Below the pieces are notes generated by a model, which ran no database searches, was not told where the DNA came from, and saw only the letters and a list, made by a program, of their open reading frames with translations. From NCBI GenBank assembly GCA_030446715.1, contig JAUJMU010000008.1, positions 1 through 64,000 on the forward strand: a stretch of 64,000 bases of DNA, given 5' to 3'. Shown one piece after another: positions 35,877 through 44,003 of this stretch. Numbering within the stretch: position 1 is the stretch's first letter; every line of letters begins with the position of its first letter. Source of the stretch: Cytophagales bacterium. GTDB taxonomy: Bacteria; Bacteroidota; Bacteroidia; Cytophagales; 172606-1. Made by a program: the position numbers and the translations under genes.

Positions 35877-36668
35877 ATGGATTTACAACTGAAAGATAAA
35901 GTAATCATTGTAACGGGCGGCGCCAAAGGCATCGGGGAAGGCATCTGCCGGGTACTGGCTGCCGAAGGGGCGATTCCGGTGATTGCCGGCCGCAGCGAAG
36001 CCGACAACCTGGCTACCGTCCGGAAAATAGAGTCGGAGGGCGGAAAAGCCGCTCAGGTCGTGGCCGAACTCACCCGGCCCCAGGCTCCGGAAGCCGCCGT
36101 GCAGAAGGTGCTCTCCCTCTTCGGCCGCATTGACGGACTGGTGAACAATGCCGGTGCCAATGATGGAATCGGGCTGGAAAACGGCAGCTATGAGGGCTTT
36201 ATGGCCTCGCTGCACAAAAATCTGGTTCACTACTACCTGATGGCACATTACGCTTTGCCGGCCCTGAAGGAAAGCCGGGGCAGCATCCTCAACATCGGTT
36301 CCAAAACGGCCGAAACCGGCCAGGGCGGCACTTCGGCCTACGCTGCTGCCAACGGGGGCCGCAACGCCCTTACCCGGGAGTGGGCCGTGGAACTGCTCAG
36401 GTACGGCATCCGGGTAAACGCCATTATTGTGGCCGAATGCTGGACGCCCCTCTACGAACGGTGGCTCAGTTCCCTGCCCGACCCCGACAAACAACTGCGG
36501 GAAATCAACGACCGCATTCCGCTGGGCAACCGCATGACCACCAGCGAAGAAATTGCCCGGATGGCGGCCTTCCTGCTGTCGGAAAAATCCAGCCACACCA
36601 CCGGCCAGCTCATTCACGTGGATGGTGGCTACGTACACCTTGACCGCGCTTTAATCCGTCAATCCTGA
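35877..36668 (+). CDS. SDR family oxidoreductase, catalytic Lys replaced by Asn
   Basis: The ATG at 35877 gives MDLQLKDKVIIVTGGAKGIG, the usual SDR start; the open frame from 35823 adds an unconserved leader. The product is 263 residues with the NAD(P) motif TGGAKGIG, NNAG (90-93), Ser142 (NIGSK) and Tyr155. The expected YxxxK is YAAAN: Lys159 is Asn (AAC at 36351-36353). The C-terminus (TTGQLIHVDGGYVHLDRAL) resembles the SDR found in L-fucose/L-rhamnose oxidation clusters. The Lys normally positions the nicotinamide ribose and lowers the Tyr pKa, so activity is doubtful. It ends directly at the next gene's open frame. Confidence 0.85.
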   Translation: MDLQLKDKVIIVTGGAKGIGEGICRVLAAEGAIPVIAGRSEADNLATVRKIESEGGKAAQVVAELTRPQAPEAAVQKVLSLFGRIDGLVNNAGANDGIGLENGSYEGFMASLHKNLVHYYLMAHYALPALKESRGSILNIGSKTAETGQGGTSAYAAANGGRNALTREWAVELLRYGIRVNAIIVAECWTPLYERWLSSLPDPDKQLREINDRIPLGNRMTTSEEIARMAAFLLSEKSSHTTGQLIHVDGGYVHLDRALIRQS

Positions 36669-36679
36669 TGTATATTCCC

Positions 36680-38776
36680 ATGAACACCCGCAGAGATTTT
36701 CTCAAGACCACCACTCTTTCGGCCGCCAGTCTGCTGGTAGCCGATCCTTTCGTGCAGAGGGCCCTTGCCAATGACCAGCCGGCGGGTGCCGGCCTACGCT
36801 TCCGCCAGATTCACCTGGATTACCATACCAGCGGCCTGATCGAAGACGTAGCCACGCAGTTTGATCCTACCGAATTTGCGGCCGTGATGAAGAAAGCCTC
36901 GGTCAATTCGGTGACCTGCTTCGGGCGGTGCCACCACGGCCTGATTTACCACGATACAAGCAAGTTTCCCGAGAGACGGCATCCCTTCCTCAAACGCAAC
37001 CTGCTGAAGGAGCAGATTGATGCCTGCCACAGGCAGGACATCCGCGTACCAGTATACGTAACCGTGCAGTGGGACCAGTATTCGGCCGAAAAACACCCCG
37101 AGTGGCTGATGCGGGATGAGCAGAACCGGCCAATTGGTTCGCCGGGCCCGTTCGACGTTGGTTTTTACAAGCACCTGTGCGTGCTGACGCCTTACCGGGA
37201 TTTTCTGAAGGCTTACCTGGCTGAACTGTTCGAGAAAGTACCGGTAGATGGTCTCTTCCTCGATATTCACCACATACTGCCCAATGCCAATCAGGAGGCA
37301 GTGGCCGCCATGCTGAAAGCAGGTCTGGACCCGGAGAAGCCCGAGGTGCGCCACCAGTTTTACCGTAAGGTGATGCAGGAGTTTAAAGCTGACATCACCG
37401 CTTTTGTGCGGAAGCTGGACCCCAAGACGGCCATTTTCTTCAACAGCGGCCACGTGGGTCCGCACATCCGGCCGGAGCTGTCTTCGTTCAGCCACCTGGA
37501 GCTGGAGTCGCTGCCCTCGGGCGGCTGGGGTTACCTGCACTTTCCGCTCACGGCCCGCTACGCCCGTAACCTGGGCAAGGACGTAATGGGCATGACGGGC
37601 AAGTTTCACACCTCGTGGGGCGATTTCCATTCGCTCAAAAACCAGGCGGCCCTGCAGTTTGAATGCTTCACCATGCTGGCCCTCAACGCCAAATGTTCAG
37701 TCGGCGACCAGCTGCACCCCAAGGGCAGACCCGACGCGGCCACCTACGACCTGATCGGCTCAGTATACGCAGAAGTGGCCCGCAAGGAACCCTGGTGCGT
37801 GAACGCCGCGGCCCGCACCGATATAGGCGTGTTCAGCGCCGAAGAGTTTACCGTCAATAACCTCGGATCCCGCACCCCCGACCAGATGATGGGCGCCGTC
37901 CGGATGCTACAGGAGGGTAAGCACCAGTTTGACGTGGTGGATTCGCAGTCGGACTTTTCCGGCTACAAAGTACTCATCATGCCCGATGTGATCCCGGTGG
38001 ACACTGCTTTGCAGAACAAGCTGAACACTTTCCTGAGCAAGGGCGGCTCCCTGATTGCCAGCTACCAGTCGGGCCTCACTCCGGATGGCAAAGGCTTTGC
38101 CGGTAATGCCTTCGGCGTCGAACTGGTGGGCGAAGCGCCTTACAGTCCCGACTTTATCGTGGTCAACGGCAAGGGAATCGGCAAAGACCTGCCCGACACC
38201 GAGCTGGTGATGTACCTGAAAGGGATGCAGGTAAAACCCACCTCCGGCAAGGTGCTGGCTCAGACCAACGTGCCTTACTTTAACCGCACCTGGGAGCACT
38301 ACAACTCGCACAAGCACACTCCCTCGGCGGGGAAGGCCGGCTACCCGGGTGTGGTGCAGAACGGCCGCGTGATCTATTTCATGCACCCGGTCTTTACCCA
38401 GTATGCCCGCAACGCGCCCCGCTGGTGCCGGCAGTTGCTGCTCAATGCCCTGGACATACTCCTGCCCGAGCCACTGGTGCGGGTGCCGGACAGCCCGACT
38501 GCCCTGATTGCTACCCTCAACGAACAAAAAGGTGCCAACCGTCAGGTGCTGCACCTGCTCTACTACGTACCGGAGCGGCGGGGCAATGACTTCGACATTG
38601 TGGAAGACATCGTACCGCTGGCCGATACCCGCATTTCCATCCGGACCGACAAGCGGCCGGCCAAAGTAAATCTGGTGCCGGAGGGCAAAACGCTGGCCTT
38701 CAACTACCAGAGTGGCCGCACCGAATGCACCCTGCCCGTTTTGCGGGGCCACCAGATGATTGAGCTGAGCTTTTAG
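36680..38776 (+). CDS. GHL6-like putative glycoside hydrolase with beta-galactosidase trimerisation-like domain
   Basis: The ATG at 36680 gives a twin-arginine-type signal (MNTRRDFLKTTTLSAASLLV), so export is probably by the Tat route. The product has about 698 residues. An N-terminal TIM-barrel region shows FRQIHLDYHTSGLIEDVATQ, SVNSVTCFGRCHHGLIYH, PVYVTVQWDQYSAEKHPEWL and VDGLFLDIHHILPNANQ, as in hypothetical glycosyl hydrolase 6 and GH151-like proteins. The middle (YKVLIMPDVIPVDTALQNKL, KGGSLIASYQSG) looks like the trimerisation domain of GH42 enzymes. It overlaps the end of the SDR frame region by a few bases and is the last gene of the fucose-type operon. The substrate is probably a fucoside; not proven. 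Confidence 0.75.
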   Translation: MNTRRDFLKTTTLSAASLLVADPFVQRALANDQPAGAGLRFRQIHLDYHTSGLIEDVATQFDPTEFAAVMKKASVNSVTCFGRCHHGLIYHDTSKFPERRHPFLKRNLLKEQIDACHRQDIRVPVYVTVQWDQYSAEKHPEWLMRDEQNRPIGSPGPFDVGFYKHLCVLTPYRDFLKAYLAELFEKVPVDGLFLDIHHILPNANQEAVAAMLKAGLDPEKPEVRHQFYRKVMQEFKADITAFVRKLDPKTAIFFNSGHVGPHIRPELSSFSHLELESLPSGGWGYLHFPLTARYARNLGKDVMGMTGKFHTSWGDFHSLKNQAALQFECFTMLALNAKCSVGDQLHPKGRPDAATYDLIGSVYAEVARKEPWCVNAAARTDIGVFSAEEFTVNNLGSRTPDQMMGAVRMLQEGKHQFDVVDSQSDFSGYKVLIMPDVIPVDTALQNKLNTFLSKGGSLIASYQSGLTPDGKGFAGNAFGVELVGEAPYSPDFIVVNGKGIGKDLPDTELVMYLKGMQVKPTSGKVLAQTNVPYFNRTWEHYNSHKHTPSAGKAGYPGVVQNGRVIYFMHPVFTQYARNAPRWCRQLLLNALDILLPEPLVRVPDSPTALIATLNEQKGANRQVLHLLYYVPERRGNDFDIVEDIVPLADTRISIRTDKRPAKVNLVPEGKTLAFNYQSGRTECTLPVLRGHQMIELSF

Positions 38777-39316
38777 GGAGTTGTCGGTTATCGGTTATTA
38801 GTTATTTGCATAGATGCTGCCGGAATGCCCGGCTACTTGCAGATAACCTCACGACTTACCAGAATTAGAATCTGTATTTTGCGTCGTTGCGGGGCAACGA
38901 TGTTATCCGCAAACCGGAGGTTTAAAAATAAAAAGCACGAAGCACAGCTTCGCGCTATCGTAAGGAGACACTACTCTGGTAGTTACCAGCGGTAACCTTT
39001 ACCATACCTGCCGGTGCTGCGATGGCGCGAAGTTTTACTTCGTGCTTTCCATACACACCGCCTCCGGCGGAATATGGCCAGACGCAGCGTGTATCCTGCA
39101 GCTCAGAGCTGACTGATTTTATGTAGCTGCAGAGGGCGTCAAAATAGATACTACCGGTATGATCAGGTAACGGCAGGTAGCGTCACAACTTACCGGGAAG
39201 GCAAGCACGGCAAACGGGAAGACCACAAAAGTTTCCGGACCGCCTTTTGTGTCTTGCAAACGGCAACCCGGAAGCCTTTTGAGAAAGTCCTGTATCATTC
39301 ATGATTGCGCAGCTGC
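38777..39316. other. Intergenic region with a palindromic element
   Basis: About 540 bp without a supported gene, between a rightward and a leftward gene end. It holds the inverted-repeat element at 38932-39048 and a core copy of the GCGCAGCT dispersed repeat at 39301-39320. Confidence 0.5.
38932..39048. repeat. MITE-like inverted repeat with 29-bp arms
   Basis: The left arm 38932-38960 begins AAAGCACGAAG and the right arm 39020-39048 ends CTTCGTGCTTT. The arms are reverse complements with a handful of mismatches in the middle. The 59-bp centre has no ORF. The element is about 117 bp long. Confidence 0.55.
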
Positions 39317-39320
39317 TTAT
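39301..39320 (+). repeat. Dispersed intergenic repeat, copy C (core)
   Basis: ATGATTGCGCAGCTGCTTAT shares the TTGCGCAGCT core with the other copies but lacks the AT-rich half. Confidence 0.4.
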
Positions 39321-40909
39321 TCTCTTCTGGTGAGGCCTGCCGGTTCCTTGGTAAGCAGGTTAAGGCTTACCGGCTTTCTGGATGTTGTTTCGCTTTTGTA
39401 AGTAAGCTCATACAGATCGGTGCGGCGGTCTTTCAGGTTTCGGACACTGCCGTGCGCGTGCAGATCCTTGAGCAGCTCCAGGTCTACATCCACAATCAGG
39501 ATCATCTCCGCATTGGGCGTCGCGTCTGACTTGATCCCGTTGGGCGGAAACGCAAAATCGCAGGGCGTAAACACGGCTGACTGGGCGTACTGAATATCCA
39601 TATTATGCACTTTGGGCAGATTGCCTACGCTGCCGGCAATGGCTACGTAACATTCGTTTTCGATGGCCCGTGCCTGGGCACAGTTGCGTACACGGGCATA
39701 ACCGTTCTGGGAGTCGGTGAGGAATGGCACAAACAACACTTCCATTTTCTGCTGGGCCAGCAGGCGCGATAATTCCGGAAACTCCACGTCGTAGCAGATC
39801 AGGATGCCGATCTTGCCGCAGTCGGTATCGAAGGTCTGCAGCCTGGTGCCGCCTTTCATGCCCCAGCTTTTGTACTCGTCGGGGGTAATGTGGAGCTTTT
39901 CGTACTCCTCGTAACTCCCGTTGCGGCGGCAGAGATACCCTACATTGTACAGGCCGTCTTCGCGGATGGAAGGCAGGCTGCCCGTAATGATGTTGACATT
40001 GTAATTAACGGCCAGCGTCTGAAACTTCTGCCGGATGGCGTCGGTTTGTTCGGCTATTTTCCGGATGGCGCCCCCTTCGGAGAGGTGATTGTATTCAGCC
40101 ATCAGCGGGGCGTTGAACAGCTCGGGGAAGAGCACAAAATCGCTCCGGTAGGCCGACACTGCATCCACGAAGTATTCGATCTGCTCGTAGAGTTCATCAA
40201 TGGATTTGTACAGCCGCATCTGCCACTGCACCAGGCCCAGCCTCAGAACTGTTTTCCTGCTTTCACTCGTTTTGGTCGGGTCAGCGTAGTAAATATTGTC
40301 CCACTGGAGCAAAACAGCTACGTCCTTTGATTCTTCATCGCCGGGCATGTAGCCCTTCAGCACCTTTTTGACGTGAAAATCGTTGGCCAGCTGAAAGGAG
40401 AGGGTAGGATCGTGGATTTCTTTACTTTTTACTTTGGCAATGTATTCCTTGGGAGAATGTACGTCGGCAAATTTGTGGAAGTTGGGAATCCGGCCGCCGA
40501 AAACAATGGCCCGCAGGTTGAGTTCTTCACAAAGTTCTTTCCGGGCATCGTACAGGCGCCGGCCGAGTCGCATCCCGCGGTATTCGGGGCTGACAAACAG
40601 ATCAATCCCGTACAGCACGTCGCCCTGCGGATTGTGCGTGTCAAAGGTGTAATTGTCCGTAATTTCCGTGTAGGTATGCTGGTCGCCGAACCGGTTGTAT
40701 TTGACAATGATGGACAGGGCGCAGCCGACAATTTTCCCGTTTACACTGATGCCAAGCTGGCCCTGGGGAAAAATATCCAGCAGCTTTTTGAGCTGGTGTT
40801 CCCGCCAGTAAGCCCCCGGCCAGTGGCTGTAGGCCTCCAGCATGGAGCTTTTCAGGTCGGCGTAATCTTGTATTGTCAGACTGCGTACTTCAGTAATTTC
40901 GTGTTGCAT
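39317..40909 (-). CDS. Bifunctional GNAT N-acetyltransferase / carbon-nitrogen hydrolase
   Basis: The 530-residue protein is a known two-domain type. Residues 1-200 are a GNAT domain (acetyl-CoA loop SPEYRGMRLGRRLYDARKEL, about 107-126). From about residue 223 a nitrilase-superfamily domain follows (LRLGLVQWQMRLYKS) with the Glu-Lys-Cys triad E263 (LFPELF), K338 (EEYEKLHITPDE) and C372 (GILICYDVEFPE). The nitrilase half should cleave or form a C-N amide bond. The natural substrate is not known to me. All key residues are present. It is a monocistronic gene. Confidence 0.93.
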   Translation of the reverse strand: MQHEITEVRSLTIQDYADLKSSMLEAYSHWPGAYWREHQLKKLLDIFPQGQLGISVNGKIVGCALSIIVKYNRFGDQHTYTEITDNYTFDTHNPQGDVLYGIDLFVSPEYRGMRLGRRLYDARKELCEELNLRAIVFGGRIPNFHKFADVHSPKEYIAKVKSKEIHDPTLSFQLANDFHVKKVLKGYMPGDEESKDVAVLLQWDNIYYADPTKTSESRKTVLRLGLVQWQMRLYKSIDELYEQIEYFVDAVSAYRSDFVLFPELFNAPLMAEYNHLSEGGAIRKIAEQTDAIRQKFQTLAVNYNVNIITGSLPSIREDGLYNVGYLCRRNGSYEEYEKLHITPDEYKSWGMKGGTRLQTFDTDCGKIGILICYDVEFPELSRLLAQQKMEVLFVPFLTDSQNGYARVRNCAQARAIENECYVAIAGSVGNLPKVHNMDIQYAQSAVFTPCDFAFPPNGIKSDATPNAEMILIVDVDLELLKDLHAHGSVRNLKDRRTDLYELTYKSETTSRKPVSLNLLTKEPAGLTRRE

Positions 40910-41011
40910 AAGATGAGTGCCGGCAGGAATGACCGGTAGCGGGGGAAGGGATGTAAAATCGGTTCAGGATACAGGGACTACGATAGAAACGGTCAACTAG
41001 TTCCAAATCCG

Positions 41012-41047
41012 CTTAAGTAGCTGCGCAATTCTGAATTCTGAATTTAA
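41012..41047 (-). repeat. Dispersed intergenic repeat, copy D (reverse)
   Basis: Read on the minus strand: AAATTCAGAATTCAG, then AATTGCGCAGCTACTTAAG. It has both halves of the repeat, as at 292-336, within the 287-bp gap before the four-gene leftward operon's last gene. Confidence 0.55.
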
Positions 41048-41196
41048 AAACCACCTACTGATTGTCAGTTACTTATTGTTCAAAAGGCCAGGATTCAAAA
41101 TACCCTGTAATTTTGTCCGCTTACTTATTTTGGGAGCTGCACGGTTCCTTTCGGAAAATGCTTTGATTATGATCAGGCCGGAAAGTCAGTCGGGCA

Positions 41197-41598
41197 TCAG
41201 ACAGTCTGGTAATATACCAGAAAAAACACTACTGTAAAGTAGGTCCAGAGGCAGGCAAAGCCAATATGAACCGTTGTTTCAAATCGCTTCCCGCGCCACA
41301 GTTTCGGGGAGTAGACAAAAAACTGAAACCCCAGCCGCACGCCCCAGAACAGGAATAAGCCGAAAGCCAGCTGCCTGCCCAATCTGGTCCCGATTATGTC
41401 ACCGGTCGCGTAGAGGAGCAACAGGCCCGTGAGCAGCAGCACAAAGGCCAGAAAAAAAGTATGCACGTACATGATTTGCCTATTGATCAGGCTAAGGGGA
41501 CGCAGTTCGCTGTCCCATTTGAAGTAGCGGGGGAAGATCACGTGCACGAGGGCCAGCAGGACCGACAGAATGCCAATAATTTTAAGATGCAGTGCCAT
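41197..41598 (-). CDS. Small integral membrane protein, function unknown
   Basis: 133 residues with four predicted membrane helices: around IGILSVLLALVHVIFPRYF, YVHTFFLAFVLLLTGLLLLY, GRQLAFGLFLFWGVRLGFQF and FACLWTYFTVVFFLVYY. The short loops are basic. It is the last gene of a tight operon, overlapping the methyltransferase gene by 17 bp. I do not recognise a named family. Confidence 0.7.
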   Translation of the reverse strand: MALHLKIIGILSVLLALVHVIFPRYFKWDSELRPLSLINRQIMYVHTFFLAFVLLLTGLLLLYATGDIIGTRLGRQLAFGLFLFWGVRLGFQFFVYSPKLWRGKRFETTVHIGFACLWTYFTVVFFLVYYQTV

Positions 41599-42349
41599 TT
41601 TTCTGAAGAATAAAGACGGATAGGAAAGGGGTGATTTTGCTTTCAGTCACCTGCTGCAGGCCAGCTTTGCCGAAGGCCCGCTGCCATGCCTTTCTGGGGT
41701 AAAAGTGAAAGAAGCCGAACGTATATGCCACGAAATTATACACATCCCTCAGGTGCTCCACGACCACGACTTTTCCGCCGGCCCGCAACGCGTTTTGCAG
41801 CTGGGCAAAAAAATGGATGCGTTCTCCGGAGTCCCGGATTTCGTGGGCCGCAAGGATCAGAAAGATCAGGTCTGCCGAATCGGCCGGCAGCGGAACGTTG
41901 CCGGTCGTGATTGTCTGGGTGCCGGGAAAGGCCGGGTAGGCTTTTCTGGCTCTTTGGATGGAGATTTCCGTGTGCTTGCTTTTGTCGTAGAAATCCAATA
42001 CCCGCAACGCCGACCGGGGATATTTATGCATCAGCAGGGCACTTGTTTCATCAAAACCCGCGTGAATGTTCACTATGCTTTTTGCCTGCGCAACCGGTAA
42101 ATCAGGCAGCCAGCCGAAAGAATAGAGTCCCGAAAGATCATATACGTAGCAGGATACGGCAAGGGAGATGACCAGGCTGAAAGCCGCCAGCAGAATGAAC
42201 AGGGTTGCAAGGGTACGCATCCATTCCGGCAGGAACGTCTTGATGACCAAGCCCGCCCCGATCAGCAGGATGGCGGCAGCGTAATAATGCCAGTTGAACC
42301 GGATGATGTTGGCGACGCCCTGCAGAGGCTTTCTTTTTATCCCTGCCAT
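41582..42349 (-). CDS. Membrane-anchored class I SAM methyltransferase
   Basis: The 255-residue product starts with two membrane helices (YYAAAILLIGAGLVIKTFL and LATLFILLAAFSLVISLAVS), then a Rossmann-type methyltransferase domain. The first motif is degenerate (IVNIHAGFDETSALLMHKYP in place of D-x-G-x-G). LPADSADLIFLILAAHEIRD and ALRAGGKVVVVEHLRD are typical post-motif segments. It overlaps both neighbours, so the four genes are translationally coupled. The substrate is unknown; location suggests a lipid or membrane-associated acceptor. Confidence 0.7.
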   Translation of the reverse strand: MAGIKRKPLQGVANIIRFNWHYYAAAILLIGAGLVIKTFLPEWMRTLATLFILLAAFSLVISLAVSCYVYDLSGLYSFGWLPDLPVAQAKSIVNIHAGFDETSALLMHKYPRSALRVLDFYDKSKHTEISIQRARKAYPAFPGTQTITTGNVPLPADSADLIFLILAAHEIRDSGERIHFFAQLQNALRAGGKVVVVEHLRDVYNFVAYTFGFFHFYPRKAWQRAFGKAGLQQVTESKITPFLSVFILQKNGTAS

Positions 42350-43077
42350 TTTTCCAGCTCTCCTTTCTTCCAGTAGTAGGGAATGTTTTCCACAAGAAAA
42401 GCACTGGCCAGTGTAGCCCCGGTGAATCTGCTGTTCCCGATAAAGCCAACCTTGCTTCGGATCACCTCTGCTGGTCCGGGTACCCAGTTTTGCCTTACCC
42501 CTTCAATGATCAGCACTTCCTTGGTTTCGGGGTTCCAGGTAAAAGTGAAGGGCAAAGGGCCGGCAAAGCGGCGGGCTTCCTTCCAGTCGCGGAAGGGAGA
42601 ACCAACCGGCAGGGCGGCATCCGGCGTGTTTACCCGGACGGCAATGTCCAGATCAGAACGTTCGGAATATACCCCGATGGTGTCACTGGTGCGGGAGAAA
42701 GCAATATCGGTGGCCGAGTAATTGTAGTGGGTAAAAAGATTGCCCAGCAGTTTCATCCGCCACTGGTCGGTTTCGGAGCGGAGGATGTACAAGCCTCTCA
42801 GCCGTTTGCCCTGACGGGTGGTATACCGCACAAATACCCGGTATCCGGTCAGAAAGAAATCATGACCCATCCACTCCGGAAAACCTTTGGGCCGCAGGTG
42901 CTGCGTTTTTACCATGGCTACGGCAAGGAAAGCCCACCGGTTCCCGAAAGTGTCCAGGGTCAGACATTCCGGAATCAGTTCCTTCAGCTGCTCTTCTGGC
43001 AGGGCGTAGGTCAGCACCAGGGAGCTTTGGAAGAAAGCCTCCACGCCAAAGGGGTGATTTTTCAGGGAGAATGGCAC
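42337..43077 (-). CDS. DUF2071/acetoacetate-decarboxylase-like protein
   Basis: 246 residues with the DUF2071 pattern: FFQSSLVLTYALPEEQLKEL, IPECLTLDTFGNRWAFLAVA, FFLTGYRVFVRYTTRQGKRL and a central GLYILRSETDQWRMKLLGNL. Such proteins share the acetoacetate-decarboxylase fold, but the catalytic lysine is not evident to me. It overlaps the methyltransferase start by 13 bp and follows the DoxX-like gene. Confidence 0.75.
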   Translation of the reverse strand: MPFSLKNHPFGVEAFFQSSLVLTYALPEEQLKELIPECLTLDTFGNRWAFLAVAMVKTQHLRPKGFPEWMGHDFFLTGYRVFVRYTTRQGKRLRGLYILRSETDQWRMKLLGNLFTHYNYSATDIAFSRTSDTIGVYSERSDLDIAVRVNTPDAALPVGSPFRDWKEARRFAGPLPFTFTWNPETKEVLIIEGVRQNWVPGPAEVIRSKVGFIGNSRFTGATLASAFLVENIPYYWKKGELEKWQG

Positions 43078-43107
43078 GGCAGTGATAGATGAGGGAAATG
43101 GAAAGGG

Positions 43108-43542
43108 TTAAAACCGGGAGACGGAAGTGCTGCCTGGAAAAGGTTTGCCGGTAGCCGTCCTGCCCAGAACAAACCCGTTCAGGTACACCACAACCACAAA
43201 GAGACCGGCCGGAATCAGGTTGACCCGGCCAAATAACAGCAGTTCCGGCGTAAGCACGGCTTCCAGCAGCACCATAGCTGACACCACCCCGATTTGTGTC
43301 CAGGTACAGAGAACCGGCCGGATCCCGCTCAGCATCCAGACCGCCATCATCAGTTCCAGAAAGCCGATGGTGCGCGTAGCAGGCGCGGCGTAAGATTCCC
43401 CCAGTATCCGGGATACAATTTCTTCGTGACGGGGGACAAGATGAAGTATTTTGCAGAACAACCCGTTGACCAACCATACGGCGGCAATGCCAATGGTAAG
43501 GATTGATTTTAAAAAGGGGGTGCTGATAATTCCGGACGGCAT
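43108..43542 (-). CDS. DoxX-like membrane protein
   Basis: I chose the ATG at 43540-43542 (MPSGIISTPFLKSILTIGIA); the longer frame to 43581 begins inside a 28-bp palindrome and is unlikely. About 144 residues with four membrane helices: SILTIGIAAVWLVNGLFCKI, TIGFLELMMAVWMLSGIRPV, IGVVSAMVLLEAVLTPELLL and NLIPAGLFVVVVYLNGF. It carries the DoxX-like region EIVSRILGESYAAPATRTIG. It is first in the operon with the DUF2071, methyltransferase and small membrane genes. Confidence 0.75.
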   Translation of the reverse strand: MPSGIISTPFLKSILTIGIAAVWLVNGLFCKILHLVPRHEEIVSRILGESYAAPATRTIGFLELMMAVWMLSGIRPVLCTWTQIGVVSAMVLLEAVLTPELLLFGRVNLIPAGLFVVVVYLNGFVLGRTATGKPFPGSTSVSRF

Positions 43543-43568
43543 AGTGAGTTGATGTCTGATGGCAAAAG

Positions 43569-43596
43569 GTAGAGACGCCATGCATGGCGTCTCTAC
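43569..43596. repeat. Perfect 28-bp palindrome
   Basis: GTAGAGACGCCATG is followed directly by its reverse complement CATGGCGTCTCTAC. It lies upstream of the DoxX-like gene. Similar GTAGAGACG palindromes are dispersed repeats in several bacterial groups. The rest of the gap to 44003 shows nothing that I can support beyond the divergent promoters. Confidence 0.7.
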
Positions 43597-44003
43597 AATA
43601 CAGAGGCAAGGTAGTCAGGGAGCAGGTGATCACATACGGCCAAAAGCAAAATAAGCTGGTCCGGAAGTACATCTGAAAGCAACGCGCAGGTTTTGTCGGA
43701 CCAACCGTTTCAGGCAGCCTATTTTTGGCTGTCTGTGTTTCACGGAATGAATCTGCTGCCTCCAGACATGCGGGCACTTAGGAAGTGAGTACACAATTAA
43801 AGATTACTTTATTATCTGCAGTGATAGACGCGGTGGCTTTGCTGCTTCCCTCCGGAGAGATATTCTTCCGGAAAAGGCAAAGAATAGAAAGTAAAGCCCG
43901 TTGAGGGTGTAAAAGATGATCGGCCTCTTGACGAGTCTTTTCAATATCCCGATAAAGTAGTCTATCTGACGGGGAGTTTGAAGTAAGCCGGACGGCAAAA
44001 CAA

